A stretch of 64,000 nucleotides of DNA, taken from Actinomycetes bacterium (GTDB lineage Bacteria > Actinomycetota > Acidimicrobiia > Acidimicrobiales > Microtrichaceae). The stretch covers positions 248,001-312,000 of the forward strand of contig JAAEPF010000017.1 in NCBI GenBank assembly GCA_024222295.1, written 5' to 3'. This document shows positions 8,666 to 17,561 of this stretch, one piece after another. The number at the start of each line of letters is the position of its first letter. Positions within the stretch are counted from its first letter, which is position 1. A model generated the notes under the pieces. It saw only the letters and a list, made by a program, of their open reading frames with translations. It was not told the DNA's origin and did not search any database. Both the position numbers and the translations under genes were made by a program.

Positions 8666-9133
8666 TCAGCAGAAGCGGTCGGCCCCGATGGGGATCGGCT
8701 GCCGGTTGCGTTCGACTGCCGTGCCGATCGCCTCGACGAGTTGGTCAGAGTTCACGTGCGGGCTGATCTCGATGACGTCATTGCGGTCATCGGGGCATCG
8801 GCCATCGCGTTCGGCCCGGACCCTCTTCACCTGGGCCAGAACTGCCGGCGGCCGCCGGATGGCGGTGACCGCATTCACGAGTTCGATTGCGGTCTCGCGT
8901 TCACGGATGATGTTCACCACCACATCGGCGCCGTCAACCAATGGGCAAGCCCCGCTGGTCAGCAGGTCGCAAGGAACCGAGTCGGGTCCTTCGCAGGTCC
9001 GCACCTCGAAGCCGCGTCGCTCGATCATGGGTCCGATGATCGAGGGCGACGACGCGGGGTCGCACTCCAACAACACACGGATCCGGTCCTCGGGGGCATC
9101 TGCCCACGTTTCAGGTTCTGATCGACGTGACAT
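8666..9133 (-). CDS. Conserved-looking hypothetical protein
   Basis: A 155-residue protein I do not recognise. After a charged start it shows strand-helix alternation (RIRVLLECDPASSPSIIGPMI, then a GADVVVNIIRERETAIELVN stretch) reminiscent of receiver- or Rossmann-like alpha/beta folds, but the phospho-acceptor pattern of response regulators is not clear. It has several cysteines (positions near 24, 48, 55 and 62, plus a C-terminal Cys). The ATG start at 9133 is preceded by an A/T-rich stretch that could hold its promoter. No functional context. Confidence 0.55.
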   Translation of the reverse strand: MSRRSEPETWADAPEDRIRVLLECDPASSPSIIGPMIERRGFEVRTCEGPDSVPCDLLTSGACPLVDGADVVVNIIRERETAIELVNAVTAIRRPPAVLAQVKRVRAERDGRCPDDRNDVIEISPHVNSDQLVEAIGTAVERNRQPIPIGADRFC

Positions 9134-9281
9134 CGCGACGGCTCCTGGGAAGTTGACCCCACAAACAATAATCCCCCATCAACGCCAGCGGTGGTACTGG
9201 TCATCAGTCACGGTGCCAAACGTTGTGGTGCCCTCGATCTCTTGGTAGTGCCCCGTGTCGCTTGCGGATGTCGCAGGTGTC

Positions 9282-10088
9282 TCAGCCGATTCCGGAGTGT
9301 TTGCCGGTCGCCGTGGCGCCGGAGAACCCGCCGTCGGTCCACAGGACCGTGCCCGACACGTAGCTCATGCGCGCGCTGTTGAGAAGCACGATCGGCCATG
9401 CCTGTTCCTCAGCGGTGGAGTAGCGGTCGATCGGCCCGATCGCCATCTCGATGATTTCCTTGCCGGCCAGGTCGTGGAAGGCGGGCATCATCGGAGTCTC
9501 GGTCGGGCCCGGGTTGGTGGCGTTGAGCCGGATGCCCTTTTTGATCAGGTCGGCGCCGCGCCAGCCGACCCACGCATCGAGGGCGTACTTCGACCACAGG
9601 TAGCCGCTGTATCCCCATGTCTCCTCGTGGGCCACCAGCCACTCGCGTTGCTCCTCGAAGCTGTTCAGGGCAAGTAGCTCCATGAGCGTGGGGAGCTGCT
9701 GCTCCCAGCCGATGCCACCCGCCGAGGAGATCACGCCGATCGAACTCGGGTTGGCCATCTTCGGCACCAGGCTCTCGATCAGGTGCCGGGCGCCCACGAA
9801 GTTGACCACGATCGTGTCGATCTCGCTGAACGGCGGGCCGGGCAGTCCCGCACACGAGAACAACGACTCGATCGGGCCGTCGATCCGAGCTGCTGCCTCG
9901 TCGATCGCGGCGCGGTCGCGAAGGTCGATGCTGATCTGGCGCTCGACCGGGACCTCGGTGTCCTTGATGTCGAGCGCGGTGACCCTTGCGCCCAACTCGG
10001 TGAGGATCCGAGCAACCTGCGCGCCCATGCCCGAGGCGGTTCCGGTGACCACCACGTTCGAGCCCTCGTATCCCAAAGCGTCCTTCAT
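9282..10088 (-). CDS. SDR-family oxidoreductase (3-alpha-hydroxysteroid dehydrogenase/carbonyl reductase type)
   Basis: A 268-residue short-chain dehydrogenase. The cofactor motif is TGTASGMG near residue 15. The active site is Ser in ISSAGGIG and Tyr-Lys in YLWSKYALDAW, with an insert of about 40 residues between them that is typical of 3-alpha-HSD/carbonyl-reductase-like SDRs. The C-terminus keeps NPGPTETPM and YVSGTVLWTDGG. ATG 10088 has a plausible Shine-Dalgarno (GGGAGACC) upstream. It is 171 bases downstream of the PEP-synthase-like gene on the same strand and may be the last gene of that operon. Confidence 0.85.
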   Translation of the reverse strand: MKDALGYEGSNVVVTGTASGMGAQVARILTELGARVTALDIKDTEVPVERQISIDLRDRAAIDEAAARIDGPIESLFSCAGLPGPPFSEIDTIVVNFVGARHLIESLVPKMANPSSIGVISSAGGIGWEQQLPTLMELLALNSFEEQREWLVAHEETWGYSGYLWSKYALDAWVGWRGADLIKKGIRLNATNPGPTETPMMPAFHDLAGKEIIEMAIGPIDRYSTAEEQAWPIVLLNSARMSYVSGTVLWTDGGFSGATATGKHSGIG

Positions 10089-10259
10089 CGGTAGGTCTCC
10101 CTCTTGTCCGGCGGGCCCCGCGGCGGCCAGTCGCGGAACCCTAGACCAGGGTCTCGCTGCCAATCGGTGCGTCGCGTGTGGGCGTCGCCGCCCCGGGCTC
10201 CCGAGCAACTTCGCTCGCCGAGCGCATCGACTGATCCTGATGGCCCCAGGGGTCGCGGC

Positions 10260-12539
10260 TCAGGCCCGCCCGGCTGCGGCCTCATCGGCGCGGTTGCGGC
10301 CGCTGAGGCGGATGAGCTCCTCGTGGAGCTCGAACCAGACGGTGTGGTAGCTGTCCTTGAGCGGGTGGGCGAACATGTCGGTGTCGCCTGCCTCGATGCG
10401 CCGCAGGGACGCCTCGAGCCTTTCGGAGTAGCGGCCGAATCGGGTCTCAGCGCTTGTGACGACCTCGATGACCGGCACGATCCCGCCGTGGATGTCCACA
10501 CGGAGGCGCTGCACGACGCCGGAGTCGTACTCGGCGTCGCTGTGGTCGTTGTGGACCTCCTCGCCGTCGACCTCGCGGACCTGCCACGATGACACGACCG
10601 TCTTGAACAGCACGTTCAGGTCGTGGAAGTCGCCCCAGATGGGTTCGATCACGGGCGACAGTCGTTCGGCATCCGCGGCGAACCTGACGTCGACACGGTC
10701 GACCGCTTCGGGCGTGAGGCGGAGTCGTTCGCCGGGCAGCTCCTGCGCCGTGCCCGCTTCGAGAAGGTCGCTGATGACGGCCATGACCTGCTCCGCACGC
10801 GAGCCGAGTACCTCGGCCACTGCCGCCGCGCTTGCTGCGCCCTTGAGTGCCAGGATCCTCTCGCACGACTCGACGGTCACCTCCTCCGACGTGACTCCAG
10901 ACGGTGTTGAGGCCGAGGTGCCGTCTGCCCGCGTTGGCGGCGAATCCAACTCCGTGAGCTCCTGTTGCCACTTGCGCAGGATGCGGACTTCGTCGACCTC
11001 GGTCTCCTCGGCCGGGTGGTCGCCGAGCATGAGGGTGCCGCGCTCTCCGTCCACGGTGAGCACCTCACCCGTCGGGTAGTGCTCGCCTGAGACCGTGATG
11101 CCGTCGGCCAGCACCGCCACATCCGCCGCACCCACGATCGCGGGGATTCCCCAACTGCGTGCAACCACGGCTGCATGGCTGACGAATCCGCCCAGCGAGG
11201 TGACGATCCCAGCCGCCTCCGCCATGCCTGCGACGTCGGCCGGCGAGGTCTCGCGGCGCACGAGGATGATGGACTCGCCGCGGGCGCCTGCCTCGATGGC
11301 CTCGTCGATCTGTGTGTACAGCTTTCCCGAAACCCGTCCGGGTGACGCGGCGAGGCCGCCGGCCAGCACGAGGTGGTCGGGGTCATCGGGGGCTTCCGGG
11401 TTCGTGCGCGTCGGCGGGTTGGCGAGGATGTCTGACACCGAATCCACGGCCTCGGCACGTGTCATGGGGAAGCGGGGGTCCTCGGCCAGATCGATGGCGA
11501 CACGCAGCGACGCGACGGGGCTGCGCTTGCCGCTGCGGACCTGCAACAGCCAGAGCATGCCGTCTTGGACGGTGAACTCGATGTCGGCGAGGTCGCCCAG
11601 GTCGTGCTCGAGTAGCGCCGCGACTTCGTCGAGGCGGTCGGCGACGTCAGGCCAGAGGGTCCGCAACTCGGAAACGGGAAGCGTGGAGTGGGTGCCCGCC
11701 ACGACGTCCTCGCCCTGGGCCCCCACCAGGAAGTCCCCCACGAGGATGCGTTCGCCGGTGGATGGATCGCGCGTGAACGCCACGCCGGTGCCGGACCGCT
11801 CGCCCAGGTTGCCGAAGGTCATCATCTGCACGGTCGCAGCCGTGCCAAGTGACTCGTCGATGCCTTCCACACGCCGGTAGGCGCGGGCGCGCTCGGAGCG
11901 CCACGAGGTGAACACGGCAGCTGCCGCGTGGTTCACCTGGGCGTGTGGGTCCGTGGGTATCTGGTGGCCCTCCTCGGCCAGCACATCGCGCATGCGTGCG
12001 GTGGCAGCAGCGAGGCCATCAGGTGACAGTGAGCGACCCTCGTCGTGGCCGATGCAGTCGGTCGACACGCGCCGCAGGAGCTCCTCGGGCACACCCAGCA
12101 CGATCGATGCGTACGACTGCACGAACCTGCGGGCCGTGTCCCAAGCGAACCATTCGTCGCCGCTTGCCTCGGCCAAGGCGGCCGCGACCTCGTCGGTCAT
12201 GCCGGCGTTGAGCACCGTGTCCATCATCCCGGGCATCGAGACGGCAGCCCCGGAACGCACGCTGAGCAGCAACGGGTCGGTGGCGGAGCCGAGCTTCCGC
12301 CCGGTCGTCGCCTCGAGTTCGGAGAGGCCGTCGTCGATGGATGTGGCGAGGTCGTCCGACCAGCCCCTCGCGTTGAATCGGCGGCAGGCCTCGGTGGTGA
12401 GCGTGAACCCCGGTGGCACCGGCAGCTCCAAGGCCGTCATGCGTGCCAGCGCAGCACCCTTGCCGCCGAGGATGGCGACGCGCTGGTCCTGCGGGATCGC
12501 CGCCGCGGCAGTGAAGGAGTAGTGAAGAGGCTCGCTCAC
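10260..12539 (-). CDS. Pyruvate phosphate dikinase-like protein lacking the PEP/pyruvate domain
   Basis: A 759-residue protein. The N-terminal ATP-grasp part (to about residue 340) is clearly PPDK-like: VRSGAAVSMPGMMDTVLNAG, GNLGERSGTGVAFTRDPSTG and EFTVQDGMLWLLQVRSGKR. A swivelling phospho-histidine domain follows, with SLGGFVSHAAVVAR (His455). The TIM-barrel PEP/pyruvate domain that should follow is absent. Instead there are about 240 residues: a winged-helix-like stretch and an unfamiliar region containing WGDFHDLNVLFKTVVSSW. Short PPDK-like proteins are known in mycobacteria, so this is a family variant, not obvious decay. GTG 12539 forms a GTGA overlap with the E2 stop; ATG 12551 is an alternative. 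Likely last or next-to-last gene of the 2-oxoacid dehydrogenase operon. Confidence 0.85.
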   Translation of the reverse strand: MSEPLHYSFTAAAAIPQDQRVAILGGKGAALARMTALELPVPPGFTLTTEACRRFNARGWSDDLATSIDDGLSELEATTGRKLGSATDPLLLSVRSGAAVSMPGMMDTVLNAGMTDEVAAALAEASGDEWFAWDTARRFVQSYASIVLGVPEELLRRVSTDCIGHDEGRSLSPDGLAAATARMRDVLAEEGHQIPTDPHAQVNHAAAAVFTSWRSERARAYRRVEGIDESLGTAATVQMMTFGNLGERSGTGVAFTRDPSTGERILVGDFLVGAQGEDVVAGTHSTLPVSELRTLWPDVADRLDEVAALLEHDLGDLADIEFTVQDGMLWLLQVRSGKRSPVASLRVAIDLAEDPRFPMTRAEAVDSVSDILANPPTRTNPEAPDDPDHLVLAGGLAASPGRVSGKLYTQIDEAIEAGARGESIILVRRETSPADVAGMAEAAGIVTSLGGFVSHAAVVARSWGIPAIVGAADVAVLADGITVSGEHYPTGEVLTVDGERGTLMLGDHPAEETEVDEVRILRKWQQELTELDSPPTRADGTSASTPSGVTSEEVTVESCERILALKGAASAAAVAEVLGSRAEQVMAVISDLLEAGTAQELPGERLRLTPEAVDRVDVRFAADAERLSPVIEPIWGDFHDLNVLFKTVVSSWQVREVDGEEVHNDHSDAEYDSGVVQRLRVDIHGGIVPVIEVVTSAETRFGRYSERLEASLRRIEAGDTDMFAHPLKDSYHTVWFELHEELIRLSGRNRADEAAAGRA

Positions 12540-13864
12540 TGCTGTGCCCATCCTTCGAGTGTGTCGCGGATCGTCGCAGCGAACTGCGCCGCCGGCGCCC
12601 CGTCGTACGCGCGATGGTCCCAGGTGAGGCTGATCGTGAGCACCTTGGTCTGCGATGGTGCTCCGTCGGCCCACGCCACGCCGTCGCGCAGCCGCCCCAC
12701 TCCGAGGATCGCGGTGTTGGGCGGGTTGATCACGGGTGTGAACGAGTCGACGCCGTACATGCCCAGCGCGGTCACCGAGAACGTTCCGCCTTCGAGTTCG
12801 GCCAGCGTGAGCCTGCCGTCCCGGGCCGCCTCGGCGAGCCGTGTCGTCTCGCCGCTCAGCTCATCGAGTGCGAGCTTGTCGGCGTCGCTGATCACCGGCA
12901 CCACCAGCCCGCCTTCGAGGGCAACCGCCATGCCCACGTTGATTCGTGGCAAGAGGTTGACCGCGCCCCGGGCCACCTGGCTGTTGACGACCGGGTGCTC
13001 GCGCAGCGCTGCGGCGGCTGAGGCGATCACGTAGTCGGTGAAGCCGGCGCGCTCCGCGGGGTCGGTGGCCTCGCGGTGTGCGATGACCGCGTCCATCACG
13101 ACCTCCATGTGGAGGGTGAGCTGGGCCATTTCCCGCAGCGACGCGTGCATCCGCTCCGCGATGGTGCCCCGCATCCCGGTCAAGGCGATCGTGTCAGTCG
13201 GCTCCTGCAGCAGCGGCATCTCGGGTGCGGTCGCCTGGAGTGGTGCAGCACCGGCGCGGGTGCGCATGTGGTGTTCCACATCCGCGCGGTCAACGCGCGC
13301 GCCGGGGGTACGTGGTGCCACCTCGGCGATGTCGACCCCGAGTCGCTGAGCTGTCTGGCGCGCCGCCGGCGTAGCGGCCCCTGCGGCGCCGCCCGCGGGC
13401 GTGGCGAGCACGTCCTCGGAGACGATGCGCCCGCCCGGTCCCGTGCCGCGCACGAGGGCGAGGTCGACACCCCGCTCGGCGGCCACCCGCCGGGCGTTGG
13501 GTGACGCAAGGAGTCGGTCGCCGTCGCGGGCCTGCTGGACCGCGGCCGGGCGCACGATCTGCGCCAGCGCACTCTTGGGCGCTGCGGCGGGGACAGTCTT
13601 CGGTTCCACTTGCTCGGGCGGGTCTTCACCCCGTTCGAGGAACCAGCCGATGCGTTCACCGCACTCGAACAGGTCGCCTTCGGCGCCGGTGATGTGCAGC
13701 ACCCCCGACTCGCTCGCCTCCACGTCGCTTTCGACCTTGTCGGTCTCGATGGTGAGAACGGGAGTGCCCGCTTCGACCTCGGTGCCGCTCTCGACCAGCC
13801 ACGCGGTGATCGTGCCTTGCTCCATGGTGAGGCCGAGCTTGGGCATCACGAACTCGACCGCCAT
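12536..13864 (-). CDS. 2-oxoacid dehydrogenase E2 (dihydrolipoamide acyltransferase)
   Basis: A 442-residue E2. Residues 1-75 are one lipoyl domain with the lipoylation lysine in ETDKVES (Lys43). A proline-rich linker leads to two peripheral-subunit-binding-like segments (near residues 125-160 and 170-200). The catalytic acyltransferase domain ends with DHRAYDG (His417). It transfers the acyl group made by E1 to CoA. It lies two bases downstream of the fused E1 gene and overlaps the next gene by four bases. No E3 (dihydrolipoamide dehydrogenase) is in the window, so E3 must come from elsewhere. Confidence 0.93.
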   Translation of the reverse strand: MAVEFVMPKLGLTMEQGTITAWLVESGTEVEAGTPVLTIETDKVESDVEASESGVLHITGAEGDLFECGERIGWFLERGEDPPEQVEPKTVPAAAPKSALAQIVRPAAVQQARDGDRLLASPNARRVAAERGVDLALVRGTGPGGRIVSEDVLATPAGGAAGAATPAARQTAQRLGVDIAEVAPRTPGARVDRADVEHHMRTRAGAAPLQATAPEMPLLQEPTDTIALTGMRGTIAERMHASLREMAQLTLHMEVVMDAVIAHREATDPAERAGFTDYVIASAAAALREHPVVNSQVARGAVNLLPRINVGMAVALEGGLVVPVISDADKLALDELSGETTRLAEAARDGRLTLAELEGGTFSVTALGMYGVDSFTPVINPPNTAILGVGRLRDGVAWADGAPSQTKVLTISLTWDHRAYDGAPAAQFAATIRDTLEGWAQQ

Positions 13865-13866
13865 GG

Positions 13867-15885
13867 CTAGCCGGCTGCGCCACGGGACTGCCCGGGCGCG
13901 GGTCGGTTGAGGGTGGCGCGGATCTCGGTCGCGACGCGCTGTGCGTCGGGCACGTAGACCGACTCGAGCGCGGGGCTGAACGGCACCGGTGCGAAGGGCG
14001 CCCCCACGCGGGCGACCGGCGCGTCGAGGTAGTCGAAGGCGTGCTCCTGGACCTGCGCTGCGATCTCAGCGCCGAGCCCACCGGTGCGCACAGCTTCGTG
14101 GACCACCACGATGCGGTTGGTGCGCCGGGCGGAGTCGAGCACCGTGTCGATATCGATCGGCGACACGGTGCGCAGGTCGATCACCTCGCAGTCGATTCCC
14201 TCGCCGGCCAGCTGTTCAGCCGCAGCGAGTGACTCGGCGGCCATGCGGGACCACGACACGACGGTCACGTCGCTGCCGGGCCGCGTGACCGCTGCCGAGC
14301 CGAGCGGGGTCTCGTAGAGGGCCTCGGCAACAGGGCCCTTGGTGCCGAGCATCCGCTTGTGGAGCATCACCAGCACCGGGTTGTCGTCGAGGATCGAGGC
14401 GGCCAGCAGGCCCTTCATGTCGGCGGGGGTGGAGGGCATCACGACCTTGAGGCCCGGCACGTGGGCAAGCATCGCCTCCAGGCTCTGGCTGTGCTGCGAG
14501 CCGGCGGACAGCCCTGCGCCGCCCATGGTGGTGATGGTCATCGGCAGCGTGGCGTTGCCGCCGAACATGTACTTGAGCTTGGCCGCCTGGTTCGCGATCT
14601 GGTCCATGGCCACGAGCACGAAATCCATGAACATCAGGTCCACCACCGGCCGCAGGCCCACGACGGCGGCGCCGATGCCCATGCCGATGATCGCCTGCTC
14701 GGCGATGGGAGTGTCGACCATGCGGCGCTCACCGAAGGTGTCCACCAGTCCGTCGAAGTTGTGGAACACACCGCCGGTGCGGCCCACGTCCTCGCCCGCC
14801 ACGAACACCTCGGGATTCGCCTCCATCAGCTGGTTCATGGCCTCGTTGAAGGCCTGCAGGTAGGTGATCTGGCGGGTCGGGTCACCGGGCGGCTCCGGTG
14901 CTTCGGCGGGCCGCCGGGTCTCTGTGTAGACGTTGTCGAGCAGGTCGGCAGGGTCGGGGTCGGGGCTTGCCTGCGCGAACTCGATCGCGGCGTCCACATC
15001 GGCGGCCACCTCGGCGCGGGCTGCCTCGACCTCTTCGACGGTTGCCAGCGCACCCTCGACCATCCTGGTCTCGAGCGCCACGATCGCGTCGCGGCCCCGC
15101 CATTGCTCCACCTCGTCGTCGCTGCGGTACTTCATGCCCAGCGTCTGGATGCCGTGGTGGTTGTAGTAGCGGTAGGTCTTGGCTTCGAGGAACACCGGCC
15201 CGCCACCGGCACGGATCGTCTCCAGTGCTTCGGCTGTGGCCTCGTAGACGGCGACGGCGTCCATGCCGTCGACCACTGCGCCCGGCATGCCGTAGGCCGG
15301 GGCGCGCTCCACCACGTCGTCGATGGCCATCGTGCGCGACCGGGGCGTGTACTCGGCGTACTCGTTGTTCTCACATACGAACAGCACCGGCAGCTTCAGC
15401 GCGGCGGCCATGTTGGCGGCCTCGTGGAAGGCACCGATGTTGGTCGTGCCGTCACCGAAGAACGCCACGGACACGGTGTCGTTGCCTCGGTAGGTATTGG
15501 CGAAACCGGCGCCCACTGCGATCGGCACACCACCACCCACGATGCCGTTGGCGCCGAGCATGTCGAGGTCGAGGTCACAGATGTGCATCGAGCCGCCCTT
15601 GCCCCGGCAGTACCCGGTGGCCTTGCCCATGAGCTCGGCCATCATCCGGTCGAGCTCACCGCCCTTGGCCACGAGGTGGCCGTGACCGCGGTGGGTGGAG
15701 CTGATCTGGTCGTTGTCCCGCAGGGCTGCACAAACCCCGGCCGCGACGGCTTCCTGACCCACGTAGAGGTGGATGAACCCGGGGATCCGGTTGGCTTCGA
15801 ACAGGCGGCCCGCGGCCTCTTCGAAGAGGCGGATGCGCAGCATGCGCCGGTGCAGGTCCGCGGCGATGGCGGTGTCGAGGGTCAT
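13867..15885 (-). CDS. 2-oxoacid (pyruvate/acetoin-type) dehydrogenase E1, alpha-beta fusion
   Basis: A 672-residue protein joining both E1 subunits. Residues 1 to about 320 are the alpha part: HRGHGH, CRGKGGSMH, and the thiamine-diphosphate motif GDGTTNIG (from residue 144) ending in ENN (to 174). Residues from about 345 are the beta part, starting ITYLQAFNEAMNQLM, with GEDVGRTGG and MTITTMGGAG. It decarboxylates a 2-oxo acid or acetoin-like substrate. Separate alpha and beta genes are usual in this branch. ATG 15885 overlaps the stop of the ThuA-like gene. The regulon context suggests a dedicated catabolic role instead of central metabolism. Confidence 0.92.
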   Translation of the reverse strand: MTLDTAIAADLHRRMLRIRLFEEAAGRLFEANRIPGFIHLYVGQEAVAAGVCAALRDNDQISSTHRGHGHLVAKGGELDRMMAELMGKATGYCRGKGGSMHICDLDLDMLGANGIVGGGVPIAVGAGFANTYRGNDTVSVAFFGDGTTNIGAFHEAANMAAALKLPVLFVCENNEYAEYTPRSRTMAIDDVVERAPAYGMPGAVVDGMDAVAVYEATAEALETIRAGGGPVFLEAKTYRYYNHHGIQTLGMKYRSDDEVEQWRGRDAIVALETRMVEGALATVEEVEAARAEVAADVDAAIEFAQASPDPDPADLLDNVYTETRRPAEAPEPPGDPTRQITYLQAFNEAMNQLMEANPEVFVAGEDVGRTGGVFHNFDGLVDTFGERRMVDTPIAEQAIIGMGIGAAVVGLRPVVDLMFMDFVLVAMDQIANQAAKLKYMFGGNATLPMTITTMGGAGLSAGSQHSQSLEAMLAHVPGLKVVMPSTPADMKGLLAASILDDNPVLVMLHKRMLGTKGPVAEALYETPLGSAAVTRPGSDVTVVSWSRMAAESLAAAEQLAGEGIDCEVIDLRTVSPIDIDTVLDSARRTNRIVVVHEAVRTGGLGAEIAAQVQEHAFDYLDAPVARVGAPFAPVPFSPALESVYVPDAQRVATEIRATLNRPAPGQSRGAAG

Positions 15886-16667
15886 GAGTCGGCTCCCATC
15901 GCCCAGCGGACCGCCCGGCGAAGCATTTCACGGTACTGGGGCAACTCCCACGAGCACCGCTCGATCGTGGGCCACCAGTCCTTGTGCGGCCACATGTCGT
16001 GGTGGCCGCGGCAGTGCCCGAGGGCGTTGTAGAGCACGGCGCCCTGCCCGAGGGGCCGCAAGTAGCTCAAGAGCCGTTCACCGTCGCCGCTGGTCCAGTC
16101 AGATTCCTGGAACCCGTCGGCCGTGCCGTGCCAGGTGGTCGTCAGCAGCGGCGTGAGCGCCGCGCTCTCCGCGTGCTCCATCAGGTACAACTCGTCGGTG
16201 GTCTCGAAGTCGTCGATGCCGGCCACGAGCCAGTTGTCGGGAGCGACGTTGTTCACCTCGAACGGTTCGATCGGCGGGTGGGCGACGAACTGCCCACCCA
16301 GTGTGTCGGCGAGGGTGGGGAAGCAGCGGGGGATGACCACACCGTCAGGCCCGCCCACGTCCAGCGCCGAGTTGGTGCCGTGCAGCGCCACCAGCCGGCC
16401 GCCGGCCTCAACCCATGCGCGCAGCGAGTCCTGGGCCGCGTTGCTGGGACGAACGTCGCAGGTGTAGGCCACGACGAGGTCGGCGGCGCCGAGTGTGGCG
16501 GTGTCCTCCCAGTCGTCGCGCACCGTGACTCGCACCTGGTCGTGCTCGGCGAGCAGGTCGAGTAGCTCGCGGCGGGCGTAGTCGATGTCGTGGTAGAGCC
16601 CGCCCGCGATGAGGCAGGCGTCCACCCGTGCGGGTCGGTCCCCGTCGCTGCGCCCCCCGGCCACCAT
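15882..16667 (-). CDS. ThuA-like domain protein
   Basis: A 261-residue protein of the ThuA (trehalose-utilisation) type, a glutamine-amidotransferase-like fold. Visible family features: ACLIAGGLYHDIDYARREL, DLVVAYTCDVRPSN, GRLVALHGTNSA and PLGQGAVLYNALGHCRGHHD near the C-terminus. The biochemical role of ThuA-like proteins is poorly defined. ATG 16667 is chosen because it lies just after the upstream SDR stop (16687); longer starts would run into that gene. It is translationally coupled to the E1 gene (ATGA overlap), which is an odd partner for a 2-oxoacid dehydrogenase. Confidence 0.82.
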   Translation of the reverse strand: MVAGGRSDGDRPARVDACLIAGGLYHDIDYARRELLDLLAEHDQVRVTVRDDWEDTATLGAADLVVAYTCDVRPSNAAQDSLRAWVEAGGRLVALHGTNSALDVGGPDGVVIPRCFPTLADTLGGQFVAHPPIEPFEVNNVAPDNWLVAGIDDFETTDELYLMEHAESAALTPLLTTTWHGTADGFQESDWTSGDGERLLSYLRPLGQGAVLYNALGHCRGHHDMWPHKDWWPTIERCSWELPQYREMLRRAVRWAMGADS

Positions 16668-16686
16668 GTGCCTCGACCCGTGCCGC

Positions 16687-17454
16687 TCAGTAGTTGACGC
16701 GCTTGAGGAAGCCGCCATCCACGGTCACGTTGGTGCCGTTGATGTGCGCTGCCGCGTCGCTTGCGAGGAAGGTGACCGCATTCGCGATGTCGGCCGTGTT
16801 GCCGATGCGCCCTGTGGGGTGCGAGGCAACGGTGGCCTCGTAGAAGTCGGGCTTGGCGGTCTGGATGTTGTGCCAGTCGCCGCCCTCCACGAAGACCGGG
16901 CCGGGCGACACAACGTTGCAGCGGATGCCGTCGGCGCCGAGTACCTGCGCCTGGCCGAGTGTCCAGTTGGTGACCGCTGCCTTGAAGGCGCTGTAGCTGC
17001 CGGAGCCCGAGCCGAAGTGCTCGGCTGCCGCGGTGGTTCCGATGCTCACCAGCGCACCGCCGCCGTCTGCAAGTGCTTCCCTGGCGGCGGCGACGCCGCC
17101 CACCAGGGCAACGAGGTCGATCTCGAAGTTCTTCTGCCACTCGGCGAGAACCTTCTGGGGTTTGCCCGAGGTGTTGTGCACGTAGATGTCGATCCCGCCG
17201 AGCTCGTCGGCGCTGGATGCGATCCATGCTTCGAGCGAGGCGAGGTCGGATGCGTCGACGGTGCCGCCGGTGACCTTGGCGCCGTCCTGGGCGAGCTCGG
17301 AGAGCTCCTTCACGGCGGTCTCCACGTCGTCGGCGCTGCGTGCGCAGATGGCGACCGACGCGCCCTCGGCCAGCAATGTCTCGGCCACGGCGCGGCCGAT
17401 GCCCTTCGTCGAGCCGGTGACCAGTGCCCGCTTGCCCTTGAGTCCGAGGTCCAT
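16687..17454 (-). CDS. SDR-family oxidoreductase
   Basis: A 255-residue classical SDR. Cofactor motif TGSTKGIG (residues 14-21); the catalytic triad includes Ser in IGTTAAAEHF/GSGSGS and Tyr-Lys in YSAFKAA. The NAG motif is changed to HNTSG. C-terminus INGTNVTVDGGF is standard. First gene of the minus-strand operon that continues into the ThuA-like, E1, E2 and PPDK-like genes. A copy of the shared operator lies 41 bases upstream (17495-17514). Confidence 0.88.
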   Translation of the reverse strand: MDLGLKGKRALVTGSTKGIGRAVAETLLAEGASVAICARSADDVETAVKELSELAQDGAKVTGGTVDASDLASLEAWIASSADELGGIDIYVHNTSGKPQKVLAEWQKNFEIDLVALVGGVAAAREALADGGGALVSIGTTAAAEHFGSGSGSYSAFKAAVTNWTLGQAQVLGADGIRCNVVSPGPVFVEGGDWHNIQTAKPDFYEATVASHPTGRIGNTADIANAVTFLASDAAAHINGTNVTVDGGFLKRVNY

Positions 17455-17494
17455 GCTTTAGCGCCCCTTGTTGGCCGGCGTCGTGTGCCGGGAA

Positions 17495-17514
17495 ATTGAC
17501 CGAGTGGTTAGTTA
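17495..17514. promoter_or_regulatory. Operator copy 1 of the TetR-type palindrome
   Basis: Sequence ATTGACCGAGTGGTTAGTTA, matching the other five copies in the core CGAG-GGTTAGT. It lies upstream of the minus-strand SDR-ThuA-E1-E2-PPDK-like operon. The TetR product encoded at 18908-19540 is the natural candidate to bind it. Confidence 0.72.
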
Positions 17515-17561
17515 TTCCACCATTGCTGGGGCGCCGCGGCAATTGCAGACGGGCAGGCGGC

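Noticed and set aside
10126-10163. Short inverted repeat ACCCT-AGACC-AGGGT between the SDR and the PPDK-like gene
   Set aside because: Only five paired bases, and no U-run. Too weak to call a terminator or operator.
14359-16032. A 557-codon plus-strand frame opposite the E1 gene
   Set aside because: His/Val/Gly-rich low-complexity product, typical of an antisense frame; the minus-strand E1 fusion is certain.
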